Below, in pieces: positions 1-9,213 of a stretch of 64,000 nt of DNA. Within the stretch, counting starts at the first letter, position 1. Each line of letters opens with the position of its first letter. The notes under the pieces were generated by a model. The model was not told where the DNA came from. It saw nothing but the letters and a program-made list of their open reading frames with translations, and ran no database searches. The position numbers and the translations under genes were made by a program. This DNA comes from Xenoacremonium recifei (Eukaryota > Ascomycota > Sordariomycetes > Hypocreales > Nectriaceae): positions 806,001 through 870,000 of the forward strand of contig WOFQ01000003.1 of NCBI GenBank assembly GCA_012184525.1, read 5' to 3'.

Positions 1-612
1 CAACATAATGCCTAATAGAGTAAGAGAGTGCGAGGGGCCTCGGTATGGCTGTGCTGACAGCTTCCAGGCTTCTCCACTCGAGCTACAACTGTGGCTTCAA
101 CACCTGGAATCTGCATTTGACATTCGACCAACCATCGCCAACTTTTGCTTGCTGGACAACACTCTTGCGGGGGCTCGCACTCCGCAATACGACCCAAGAC
201 TTGATGGCCCGATAATACGAGACCTGGTAGCGAATTAGATGGGCTGCAAGGCTGTCGGCAATGCTCTGACAGTGCCCTACCTTATGCCCCAAGGAGTAGG
301 GCTGAAGATCGTCGTCATGGCTTGGGTTCAGGATAACTGGACAGCACAATGTTTCGTCAGCATCTAGTTGCCGCTGACCCACGAGGACAACGATGATGAT
401 GAATCCTGGCTGAGCAGACGTGCTCTGCCCTACCCGTGCAGCTGGTACCGAGTTGATCCTGTATCCTGTCGCGTGCATATAAGTTGGGCCTGAGTCGCGA
501 CAATTCTGGACTCTCAACACTCAGCACCCACAACAGCTCCCCATTAGCCTCGTACATCAGTATCGGTCCTCCATCTTCAAAGTTTAGATACCCTTGGTCA
601 ATCTATCCTACT
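1..612. other. Upstream region of the DUF1223 gene
   Basis: No supported gene lies here; the short ORFs have no recognisable domain. The last 130 bases are the likely leader of the following gene and are rich in CA and CT, as usual for fungal 5' leaders. Confidence 0.6.
478..483 (+). promoter_or_regulatory. TATA-like box (TATAAG)
   Basis: TATAAG lies 135-155 bases before the two candidate start codons of the DUF1223 gene and is followed by a CA-rich stretch that would make a plausible transcription start and leader. This is inference from position and sequence only. Confidence 0.4.
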
Positions 613-1422
613 ATGTCCAACCCCTCGTCAACCATGGCCGCCATCCTCCGCAAGCTCTTCCGCCGCAAGAAGCAGCCTCCCCTGGTCTGCGCCGTCAACC
701 TCGACGCCGACGGCCACCCCATCGCCGACGACCCGCACCACCAGCACACGGCCGCTTGCTTCATCGACTTCGAATCACTCGCCGTTGTTGAACTCTTCCA
801 ATCGCAGGGCTGCACCGCGTGCCCCGGCTCCGTCCCCGGCATCCAGGAGGGCAGCGCACACCCTAACCTGCTGCTGCTCACCTACAATGTGACACTCTTC
901 GACCATCTTGGTTGGAAGGATACCTACGCCAGCAATGCCTGGGATCAGCGCCAGCGCGCGTACACCACCCGCTGGCAGCGGACCAGCTTGTTCACGCCGC
1001 AGGTGGTCGTGAACGGCGTGGCTGACGGGAACGGCGGTGGTGGCAAGGGTGAGATCCAGGAGATTGTGCAGCGAGCACGTGGAGCGCAGGCCAGTATGCC
1101 GTTTCACATCTTTGTAGATGCGAACGATACGGATGTTCGCATCGATACAGACGCTCAGGAGCTGCCCGACAAGTACGAGATCCTCGTGGTTGTGTACAAG
1201 AGCGGCGACGAGAAAGTCAAGATCGGCAAGGGACCGAACAAGGGCAAGAAGCTCAACCACCGCAACGTGGTCACCAACATTGTAAAGCTCGGGGAGTGGC
1301 AGGGTGGCAACTTGACGCTACCTCTGCCGGTGCCCAAGTCGGCTATGAGCGCGGCCGAGGATGCTGTTGTGCTGGTGCAGCAGGGAACAGGCGGTCCGAT
1401 CGTTGCAGTTGCGAAGGTTTAG
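613..1422 (+). CDS. DUF1223 family thioredoxin-fold protein
   Basis: An intronless gene of 269 codons. After an Arg/Lys-rich N-terminus (residues 15-25) comes the DUF1223 hallmark: a strand ending VVELFQSQGC, then TACP, giving the thioredoxin-like C-x-x-C motif near residues 72-75, followed by a predicted alpha/beta fold with the conserved block LTYNVTLFDHLGWKDTYAS and a TPQVVVNG segment. DUF1223 proteins are thioredoxin-fold proteins of unknown substrate, found in bacteria and fungi. No secretion signal is visible: the N-terminus is basic rather than hydrophobic, so a cytosolic location is likely. The ATG at 613 is taken; the ATG at 634 (ACCATGG) has better context and may be the true start, giving 262 residues. 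A TATAAG box lies upstream. Confidence 0.85.
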   Translation: MSNPSSTMAAILRKLFRRKKQPPLVCAVNLDADGHPIADDPHHQHTAACFIDFESLAVVELFQSQGCTACPGSVPGIQEGSAHPNLLLLTYNVTLFDHLGWKDTYASNAWDQRQRAYTTRWQRTSLFTPQVVVNGVADGNGGGGKGEIQEIVQRARGAQASMPFHIFVDANDTDVRIDTDAQELPDKYEILVVVYKSGDEKVKIGKGPNKGKKLNHRNVVTNIVKLGEWQGGNLTLPLPVPKSAMSAAEDAVVLVQQGTGGPIVAVAKV

Positions 1423-2517
1423 GGGAGGGATGAGCCATTGTGTGTCTTTTTCAATGAATCGTAGTTTGTTTAATTAAGAAGTCGTTGCTATAGAGTGTCA
1501 GTTCTCGAAATGTGAATTGGTAGCGAGCTTAGCGCTTGTCACGATTGTCTCAATGCTCGGGAGGCTGTGTTGAGCCAAACAACTCATAGCACTGGTAACG
1601 GGCGATCAATGCTACTATCGATCTGTTTATATGATTTTCTGGTTTTCCTTTGGTTCAGATGAATTGTTCGTCCCTTCTATGATCGACGTGGCTGTGTTGC
1701 TTGGTGGTATTCAACAACGCATTGATGGCGGTTAATCTAACTTGATGGCGAGACACAGGCTAACAGACACTCACAAAAAATCGGTCAAACAGTATGACAT
1801 CAACCGAAATAATTTTCATCTCAAGCCAGTACGCATCTGATTGCAATACGAGGTCCCTTTGCGCTATGACACGGCTTTGCTGCCTCGTGAAGCTCTCTCC
1901 AAGCGAGGTGTTCGAGACCATGCCCTCAGACCCCTGCACACCACCTCCGCTAAGCCCGAAAACCGCCATCCTGCGACGCCAGCGCCTCCTGTTATGAGCC
2001 TCAAACCCCTCAGACCTCCCAGGAGCACAGATCTGCGGCTCGCGGCGTCTGATCTCCAGCGTCAGCTTGCCGCCCGCCAATTGCGCGACTCTTCAGCGTG
2101 CCGCACCGCAAGGCGCGATTGTGTCAGACCGGGGGTTCGGATGAAGATGCTTCCTGTCCCTGCCAAATCTCTGCTGCAAGCGACGGCGCGAAGCGGCACA
2201 GGGGGGAGGAGGCTCGTCTGATGTGGTTTCGAGGATGTGCGCGATCGTCGGGACGACGGGATGGCAGGCCGAAAACTTGGAAACCTGGGACTATAAAGAA
2301 GGTCACGATGCCCTCGTTTCTTGTCTCTCCTCATCATTCAACTCAGGTCTTCTATTCATCTTTGGTTCATTCCTTACTCAGGCTCTGCGAGCTTTTCCCT
2401 TCTTTATTTGTCTGTCATTTACATCACCCTTTATCTTCAATTCTAACGACTGCTTGGCCGGTCTAATTTACTTTGGAACATCTATTTGAACTTTGACCTG
2501 AACTCCATTCATTCAAT
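1423..2517. other. Intergenic region with promoter of the Ala-rich secreted protein gene
   Basis: The first few hundred bases are probably the 3' UTR of the DUF1223 gene and are AT-rich. From about 2300 the sequence becomes CT-rich, consistent with the leader of the gene starting at 2518. Overlapping ORFs at 1760-2466 lack domains and codon bias and are not annotated. Confidence 0.6.
2292..2297 (+). promoter_or_regulatory. TATA box (TATAAA)
   Basis: A perfect TATAAA lies 220 bases before the start codon of the secreted Ala/Thr-rich protein and just ahead of a long pyrimidine-rich leader. Fungal genes for abundant secreted proteins often have such a TATA plus CT-rich arrangement. Confidence 0.5.
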
Positions 2518-4293
2518 ATGGTTTCTTCATTGGCTCTCCTGACCTCCCTCCTCGGGTTGGTTTCTGCTTCTCCCATCGCCAAACTCCCTGGTCACAACCG
2601 CTTGCACCTTCGAAGCCAGATTCAGAAGCGTGAGGTTCCCCAGGAACACTCGCACGACTTTGTCCTCACGATCACTCGCGAGTTCCTCAACCTCAACAAC
2701 CCCAAGGGTATCGTCGATCCTGTCTTCGGTCTCCTTGGCGACGCTGCCGCCGCTGCTGGTGCTGGGTCTGTCACCAACCTCGAGTGCCTGAAGCAGGAGA
2801 CTGCTGACCAGGCCTTCACCAACGCCAAGAAGGCTGGTGATCTTCGAGGCATGGCTGGAGCACTTCTGTTCCAGGCCATCGAGCGAAACACCGGTGGCGT
2901 CGGTGTTGCTAGCCTTCTCTGCAACGAGACTGCCGTCAACGCCGAGATCAACGCTCTCACCCAGCATCAAGACCCTGCCTCCACCAACGCTGGCGCCCTG
3001 AACAAGGCTGTCACGCTTGAGTTGGCCAAGCAGCTGGCGGCCATTGGCGCCGACCCTAACCTGGCCCTCCTGAGTGGCACCTTTGCCCCTGGCTCGGTAA
3101 GTCCCTTGGATATCATCACCAACTAGACGATATCGCTAACACTGAACTAGACAAGCGATACCACGGGAGCTGGCAACTCTTGTGATGAGCAGGACCCCAA
3201 CCTTGGCTGCATCTACTCCCAGGGACTTCTCGTTCTCGATGCCTCTGAAGCCGAGATCTCTTCTGCTGTCGCCAATGTCGCCCAGACCTTCACTGGTACT
3301 GGGGGCATCTTCGCTACTGACCTTGTCGACCTGAGCTCCTTCACCGTTGCCTCTGTGACAGGATCTGTCGACTTGGCCACCGTTGTCAACGGAGGCGGCG
3401 CCGCCGCCACTGGAGCTGCTGCTGTTGCAGCAACCACTACTGCTGCCGCCGCCGTCGCCGTTGCAACTACTGATGCTGCCGCGACCACTGACGATGCTTG
3501 CACCATCGGAACCGTCACCGTTACTGTTGCTGCTGCCGGAGCCGCTGCGTCCTCGTGCTCCGTTATCACCACCACCGTCGCTGCTGATGCCACTGACGCA
3601 GTCCTTGCTGCCCTCACCTCTGCCACTGTCACTGTTGCCGCTGCTTCCACGGCCGCTGCCTCTGGTGTGAACATTCAGGCCTTCACTGGTACTCTTGGCG
3701 GCCCTGCTCCCCCTGTCATCTCCTCTGCTGGCGACCGTCCCTTCTCCGTCAACGGCGACACCTTCGTCGGCTCTGCTGCTGCCCTTGGCCGCTCCTGTGA
3801 TGTGCAGCACAACGCTTGCGCCAACGCCGCCAACTCTGGCTCTCTCTCCGGCGGTGTCAGCCAGTGCGATACCCAGAACACGGCTTGCCACGCTGCCAAC
3901 TCCCTGACCAAGCGCGCTGCCCTCGACTTCGGCACCTGCTCAGACCCCAGCATCATCTTCGCCGCTGGATTGGACGGCCGCAACACCAATGCCTTTGAGC
4001 CCTCCAACGAGTCTGACTTCAACCACGGCTCGGCTCTTGCTATCGGCGTCATTGCTGATTTCATCTGCCAGCGCCTAAGCGATTCGTGCAGTGCGCCTGC
4101 TGATGTTGTGGCCAGCTGTACGAGCGCTGCCGCCGCCGCTGAGGCCACGACCCAGGATCAAGCTGCTGCAGATGTTTTCAATGCTGGGCTTGGAGTTAGC
4201 GCTGGTTCGGCAGCTGCTGTGACCACTGCTGCCGCTGTTGCTACGGCCGCGGCTGCTTCAAGTGTTGTCATGACCATCACTCAGTGTGCATAG
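2518..4293 (+). CDS. Secreted Ala/Thr-rich protein, effector/cell-surface type (Celp0028-like)
   Basis: Two exons, 2518-3096 and 3151-4293; the 54-bp intron has GTAAGT, a GCTAAC branch site and AACTAG acceptor, phase 0, giving 573 residues. Residues 1-18 form a signal peptide, and a KR dibasic site near residue 38 suggests Kex2 processing. The N-terminal domain (to about 260) has few cysteines. Residues 262-390 are an Ala/Thr/Val low-complexity spacer. The C-terminal domain has paired cysteines (SCDVQHNAC, QCDTQNTAC) and the block GTCSDPSIIFAAGLDGR...FNHGSALAIGVIADFIC, which I recognise from fungal secreted proteins annotated as Celp0028 effector-like. Function is unknown; secretion or wall association is inferred from the signal peptide. 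The final hydrophobic Ala/Val stretch could be part of a GPI signal, but there is no clear omega site. Confidence 0.75.
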
Positions 4294-4633
4294 GAGATCT
4301 CAAATGGATGTTTGGGATCATAGCTCGGTAGATAGTTCGGTAGATAGTTTTACGCCTTTGATGAATATTAGCCCAGCTAAATGATACCATGTTTCCCAAA
4401 ATGTGATGAAAACGAGCCTCCTTCCGTAAATCAAAAAGTGGTATATATTGTTATATAACTAGATACAAGAAAGTCATAAATGGTGAGAAGAGCCGGATTC
4501 GAAGATGCTCAGTTAGCCTCAAAGGGGGCCTGATCACTCACGAGGTCTCGTACTCAACTCTGATATCTTAATCAAAGCGTAAGGTCTGGCTATTGTCAAG
4601 CGTTTCTTTCGGTTCCATCATTCCACGGCTGGT
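4294..4633. other. Convergent 3' region between the secreted protein and GH5 genes
   Basis: AT-rich 3' UTR sequence for two convergent genes. It contains a perfect 12-bp tandem duplication, TCGGTAGATAGT, at 4325-4336 and 4337-4348. No ORF or RNA gene is seen. Confidence 0.6.
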
Positions 4634-6103
4634 TCAGAGCCTCATAAGTTTAGTCATATCCTTCATTCGGTAATCCAACACGGGGGTCAGCCAGTCATCT
4701 TCCACCAGGGAGTACGTTTCGGTGGTGTTCCCGTGAGGTTTTCGTGCGTTCAAGGCCCAGTACCCAAAATCTGCATCCATCTCCTCCAAGAATCTCATGA
4801 GGTTCTTCCAGTAGTGGGCATCGCCGACGGATGGGCGATGAGGCGCGCCGAATTCACCCACCCAGACTGGTGCCACCTCTCGGTCAAGCATGTATGCCCA
4901 GTTGTGCCGCATAGTCTTGACAAATGAGTCGTAGGTTCTTTGTACAAATCGGCCTTCTTTGCTTCCCCAACCGGACCATCCGTAGACATGCGCAGAGTAT
5001 ACCAATTTGTGATGTTCAATCAGATAAATTGGGCGCTCCCAGGCACCAGAGAGATCGTTTGACGACTCTGTTCCCTCGACGACGATGAGCCAGTCCTTGT
5101 TCATCTCCAAAAGTCGGTTGCCGCATCTCTCTGCTGCATCTGCCCACTTCTCCCAGGGCATCGTTCCCCAAAGACCTCGAACTTCGTTCCGCAGATCCAC
5201 GCCGATAACAAGGGGGTTCTGGGCCAAAGGTGCCATGATGGTCTCCCAATGTTGGATCCAATCCTCCTCTGTCTGTTTGACATGGCAGATAGACCCGAGA
5301 TGGTCGTTTGCCCAGCCAGCGTCGCAGGGATTAGCACCGCAACACCATGTGGCTGTCGTGATGTGGTTGTTCACAATGACCGCCACACCAGCTTTCGTCA
5401 AGGAGTTGACCACTGCCTCAAACACATCCAGAGCCCGGAGACCGACCAGGTCTGGGTTTGCCGCAACGTCCCGAGTCTCAACGACGGGGTTCTTCATGAC
5501 CATTTCGTCGGAATAGGGTAGTCGGACGCTGTTGAAGCCCAATCTTTTGACCGTCTTGGCGATTTTGTCGCGGTGCTGAATGTCCAAGCCACCAGGCACG
5601 AATAGCTCGTCGCTCGCGCCGTACCAGTTTACAGACGCCAGCTTGAACCGTTTGCCTTTAGCATCAACGATTCTCCGACCCTGCGTTCTCAGCGGCAATT
5701 TGTAGTTTTTGATAAACGTCTTCTCCAGCGGCGGGAGTAGCGGCTGCTGGCTGAAATGCATCGACTCCTCGTCGGGCACCCACCACTCACCCAACGCCTC
5801 CTCATGCTTGTAAAAATACAACATAAAGGCAGCGATCAAGAGAAGAGTCGTTAGAAGGAACGCCAGGCAGCGTGATCTCCGCGGTCTCCTCTTAGCGCCA
5901 CAACGCAGACATGACCAGCGCTGTGAGTTGAGGCGTCGCAAATGCCGCCGCCGCGCGGCTTCAACATCATCGTCGGAATCGCTTTTAGAGCCATCGATTT
6001 CGCCCTCGTGAGGATGACTTAGCAAATGCTCGGCCGATTCACGTGAGCGGCTATGATCTGCCTGAGAGAAGGCGCGATCCGCTGCAAATCGACCTCCTGC
6101 CAT
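4634..6103 (-). CDS. Membrane-anchored glycoside hydrolase family 5 enzyme
   Basis: An intronless gene of 489 codons. Residues 1-78 are a hydrophilic, Arg- and Asp-rich cytoplasmic tail; residues 79-97 form one hydrophobic segment followed by an extracytoplasmic domain, so this is a predicted type II membrane protein rather than a secreted one. The GH5 TIM-barrel domain runs from about 140 to 480: SVNWYGAS, FNSVRLPYS, the acid/base Asn306-Glu307 (VDLRNEVRG), His372/Tyr374 (AHVYGW) and the nucleophile Glu417 (VWVGEFGAP). All expected GH5 catalytic positions are present, so an active beta-glycanase is likely; endoglucanase versus exo-beta-1,3- or 1,6-glucanase cannot be told. The anchor suggests a role in wall remodelling rather than plant biomass digestion. 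It is divergent from the small gene at 6471. Confidence 0.87.
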   Translation of the reverse strand: MAGGRFAADRAFSQADHSRSRESAEHLLSHPHEGEIDGSKSDSDDDVEAARRRHLRRLNSQRWSCLRCGAKRRPRRSRCLAFLLTTLLLIAAFMLYFYKHEEALGEWWVPDEESMHFSQQPLLPPLEKTFIKNYKLPLRTQGRRIVDAKGKRFKLASVNWYGASDELFVPGGLDIQHRDKIAKTVKRLGFNSVRLPYSDEMVMKNPVVETRDVAANPDLVGLRALDVFEAVVNSLTKAGVAVIVNNHITTATWCCGANPCDAGWANDHLGSICHVKQTEEDWIQHWETIMAPLAQNPLVIGVDLRNEVRGLWGTMPWEKWADAAERCGNRLLEMNKDWLIVVEGTESSNDLSGAWERPIYLIEHHKLVYSAHVYGWSGWGSKEGRFVQRTYDSFVKTMRHNWAYMLDREVAPVWVGEFGAPHRPSVGDAHYWKNLMRFLEEMDADFGYWALNARKPHGNTTETYSLVEDDWLTPVLDYRMKDMTKLMRL

Positions 6104-6470
6104 TGCGATGCCGCGACTCTATCACGTGGGCCAAGCCCTGTCTCCCAAAGGCAGCCCTCACAGAACCGCCTGTCCCAACAATCGCCCTCCGTCGCTTTTG
6201 TCGACGAAGACGTCCAGGTGTCGCGTGATTGAGTCCCCAGATTGTCGTCGCTTGTCTCAGCTGCTCATGCGCTTGTTGTCGCTCTCTCGCCAAGGCCTGT
6301 TCGTCTTTTGGGACCTTGCCGATCAGGCAGGATGAGGTTGTCGTCGCACCGGTGATCACCAACCCAGAGCCACAATCCCCCAGGTTTGTCAATGTGCAAG
6401 GTTGTCCAATGCGTTGGTTGTGCTAATTCAAGTCTTGCCTAGATAGTCCCACGGGGGGTCAGGGAAGGCG
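6104..6470. promoter_or_regulatory. Divergent promoter region (GH5 gene and small three-exon gene)
   Basis: A 367-bp region between two start codons pointing away from each other. No clear TATA box is seen. ORFs here are not supported by domains. Confidence 0.5.
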
Positions 6471-6869
6471 ATGGTGCTCGTCTCAAACGGCAGAATTGTC
6501 GACAAGACTTGCAATGGCAAATGGAAAGAAACAGAACGAGGTATGTGCCTCTCCCTCTATTTCCTACGTCCCGGAGTTATGAGTGCTGACTGATACGATA
6601 TCATGATTTCAGCGCCTATCCCCATTATCTTCCGGAGCTCCCGGTCCAGCGCGTTGGGTGGCTGGCTGGCCCCAGAATCGGCCATGATCAGCCGCTCTGC
6701 GTTCAGCACGCGACAAGTACGGTTCGATCCAAGGCTTGGCGGAGTGAGTTGAAATCATCCTATCAACGTTCATCATAAAGTAACTAACTCGTTGGAATAG
6801 GCCATGAACACGTCTGAACCCGAATACGTCGAATTCGTCTCTCAACTCCCACCCCGCATTTGGTTCTAG
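6471..6869 (+). CDS. Small conserved-looking protein, three exons (89 aa)
   Basis: Exons 6471-6540, 6613-6743 and 6801-6869 join in frame to 89 residues. Intron 1 (72 bp) has GTATGT, GCTGAC and TTTCAG; intron 2 (57 bp) has GTGAGT, ACTAAC and AATAG. Both introns carry complete fungal splice signals and keep the frame open to a stop after LPPRIWF, which is unlikely by chance. The middle carries SRSAFSTRQVRF, which looks like a mitochondrial presequence cleavage context (R-x-F-S-T) and a basic patch, but it lies about 50 residues in, so targeting is uncertain. I do not recognise the family. Start choice: the ATG at 6471 is the only one giving an open first exon. The gene is too split to appear as a single ORF. 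Confidence 0.6.
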
Positions 6870-7571
6870 ACGAGCCTCATCCTGGTACCTTCGGCATCAC
6901 GTCACGAAGCTTGATGAGTCACGAGAGCGAAGATTGATAATAAAGGAACTAAAATATTCGCTGTTGCTCTAGCAAAGCACCTAGGAGTTATCCGCCTTTT
7001 CCGACCACCAAACGGACCTCATTACTACGTCAACGCGGCCACGGCATCGAATGACTAAACTGCAAAGCTTCGCTCACGCCATCCAATCATTCGCATATTG
7101 TCAAGCCTCATGGCGCTGCTTTGTGCAGCTGAAGCTGAAGCTCTTTGGTCCAATAGGAGACCGCGCTTCAGCTCGTCCTGTTGATCCGCTCGACGGCGCC
7201 CAAATCGTGAGACTCGACAAGTCGGTTAATGCCTTCGTGTCCCTTCGTGCAACATCTCATCCGCATTTCCTTGACGCCATGCTTATCCGCCTCCCGTCCC
7301 GTCGTTCCTTAATAACATAGCAGAACCAGTAAATGGTCGTTCCTCTCGTGGGAGAGTGGGTATAATTTCAGGGGCCGACTGTGGTCCCGAATTGTGATCT
7401 TTTTGAGGCGCATGTCCTCGGACACGGTGTTTGCCTTGCTCGCAGAAGTGCAGTGTGCATCGGTGAAGGCAGGAATCCTTGTTGATTCTCGTGTCGTGGT
7501 GTGATTATTATTGTATCCTTTTTCCTTTCCTCTTCATCTCGGTCTCTCGTTTCAAGTCGGAAGTCGAAGGC
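6870..7571. other. Convergent intergenic region
   Basis: Holds the 3' ends of the small gene and of the receptor gene on the other strand. No coding or RNA feature is supported. The ORF at 7051-7320 has no domain. Confidence 0.5.
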
Positions 7572-9213
7572 TCATATCCGGTTCATGCCCAAGGGGTTCA
7601 TCTCGTGTGCATTGGAGGGTGCATATGTTTCCTCGGCATCCCAGCCAGAAATCGGCGGCGGCCTAGGACTCGAGTATGACCGTGCTGGTGCGTGGTAGCG
7701 AGCCGTCTGGCCAAAGTAGTCGGGCGTTCTTCGTCCACTCGGGGGCAGGGGGGATTTTACTGCAGACAGCGGTGTTACCACAGCGCTCGAATCTCTTGAG
7801 AGCATCTCGTACGAACGTGGATCTTTCTTAACATCGTATCGGGCGTCCACCGACACAAACTCTTTCTTGCTCTTATTGAAGGGCGCCTGAGCCATCTCAA
7901 ACCAACCCTTGGCCATGGACCACCGTCCGAGAAGGAACAGCAGCCAGACACCGTTGAGCTATCAATTCGCATTAGCTATGCATCTGGGTTTCGTGTGCAA
8001 GATCACTTACAGCAAGCAGAAGCAGAACTGCCATTACAGTTGCTTCGTTGACAACTAGACTTCCTGCCTGCTTAAGGCATTGGTCCTTGTCGCCAGAGGC
8101 TCCAATAAGGCAAAGGATCCATTTCTCCGCGGTCGAGGGATCGTGGGTGACCTGTTGAACGACATTGTCTTGGAAAACAAAGATGACAGAGAAGAAAATC
8201 ACGTCGGCGATGATGATCAGGACGATGGCAATGCCACGCCATTGAAGAGAAATGACGCGACGAATACGGCGATACGCCTGGCGAGGAGACATGGTCTTGA
8301 TACTGTTGCCAGTATTGGTGTACGTCGGCAAGCTTGACCCTTCGGTGGAAGCGCTGTTATCGTTCAGTGACGCCAGATAGACTTTGATGCAGTACCCGAA
8401 GGTAGCGAAGGTGATGATCACAGTCAGGCCGGCAAACAGCAGCAACGGGATCCAGAAATCAGCCAGACTGTTGTCGTGGTTGATGTGGCACGTTGCACCA
8501 AATCGGAACGAGACGCCGCTGAAAACCAGAGCCAGGATAAGTCCCAGGATCGGGACGCCCCAACCAGCGACCTGCGCGAAAATCATGAAGCTTTTGCCCA
8601 CAACCATTTGCCAGCAGATCTGGAGATGAAGCGAGACGGAACGCAGAAACGCCCACATGACGCCCGCCCATCCGCCTAGCAGGATGAAGGATCCGGACGC
8701 TCCGCACACCTTGCTGGTGATCATGCTGTTTGGTGTGATGGTGTTGTAGCATTGGTCCGGCTGCGCGGCCAAGGGAATCACGAAGCCGAGCTGAAGTCAA
8801 TCGTCAGCTTCAGCCGATCTCAATTGACAGTCTTTGGGTTGAGACTTACATTCATCAGCAGGACGCCAATTGTCAGACAGATGCTCAGATAATGACGGTT
8901 CGTCTTCTCAACCGGCAAGAAGGCCCACGAGAGCAGCAAGAAGACACAGCATATCACGCTGACCGTTGCCACCCAATTTGCGACGGTTGTCAACGTCTTG
9001 AACGAGTCTGGGTAGACCCAGTCGGTCATTGGGCAAGGCAGGCAACATTGCAAGTCTCCAACCGATTGGCATAGCCGTCCATCGACAACTATCAACCTCC
9101 TTGTCAGCACGACAAGGCGATCGCCATTGATGATCAAAAAGTCACTTACATCCACCCTTGTCAGGGAAAAGACTCGAGTCGTAGAACGGCAGCGGGCACA
9201 GGTTGACTGTCAT
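7572..9213 (-). CDS. Frizzled/Smoothened-like seven-transmembrane receptor
   Basis: Four exons: 9150-9213, 8850-9088, 8011-8790 and 7572-7958, with three GTAAGT introns (52-61 bp), giving 489 residues. A short extracellular N-terminus has paired cysteines (LCPLPFY, RLCQSVGDLQCCLPCP) and the block MTDWVYP, followed by about seven hydrophobic segments between residues 55 and 370, including WVATVSVICCVFLLLSWAFL, FILLGGWAGVMWAFL and FWIPLLLFAGLTVII. This pattern is the fungal Frizzled/Smoothened-like class that lacks the large cysteine-rich Wnt-binding domain. The C-terminal tail (about 370-489) is cytosolic, Ser/Pro-rich and likely phosphorylated. Ligand and downstream partner are unknown; coupling to a G protein is not established for this class. 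An 8.4-kb gene-poor region lies upstream of its start. Confidence 0.85.

Noticed and set aside
3136..3891. 251-codon minus-strand ORF, Ser/Gly-rich
   Set aside because: Antisense of the Ala/Thr-rich spacer of the secreted protein; composition is explained by reading GC-rich Ala/Thr codons backwards.
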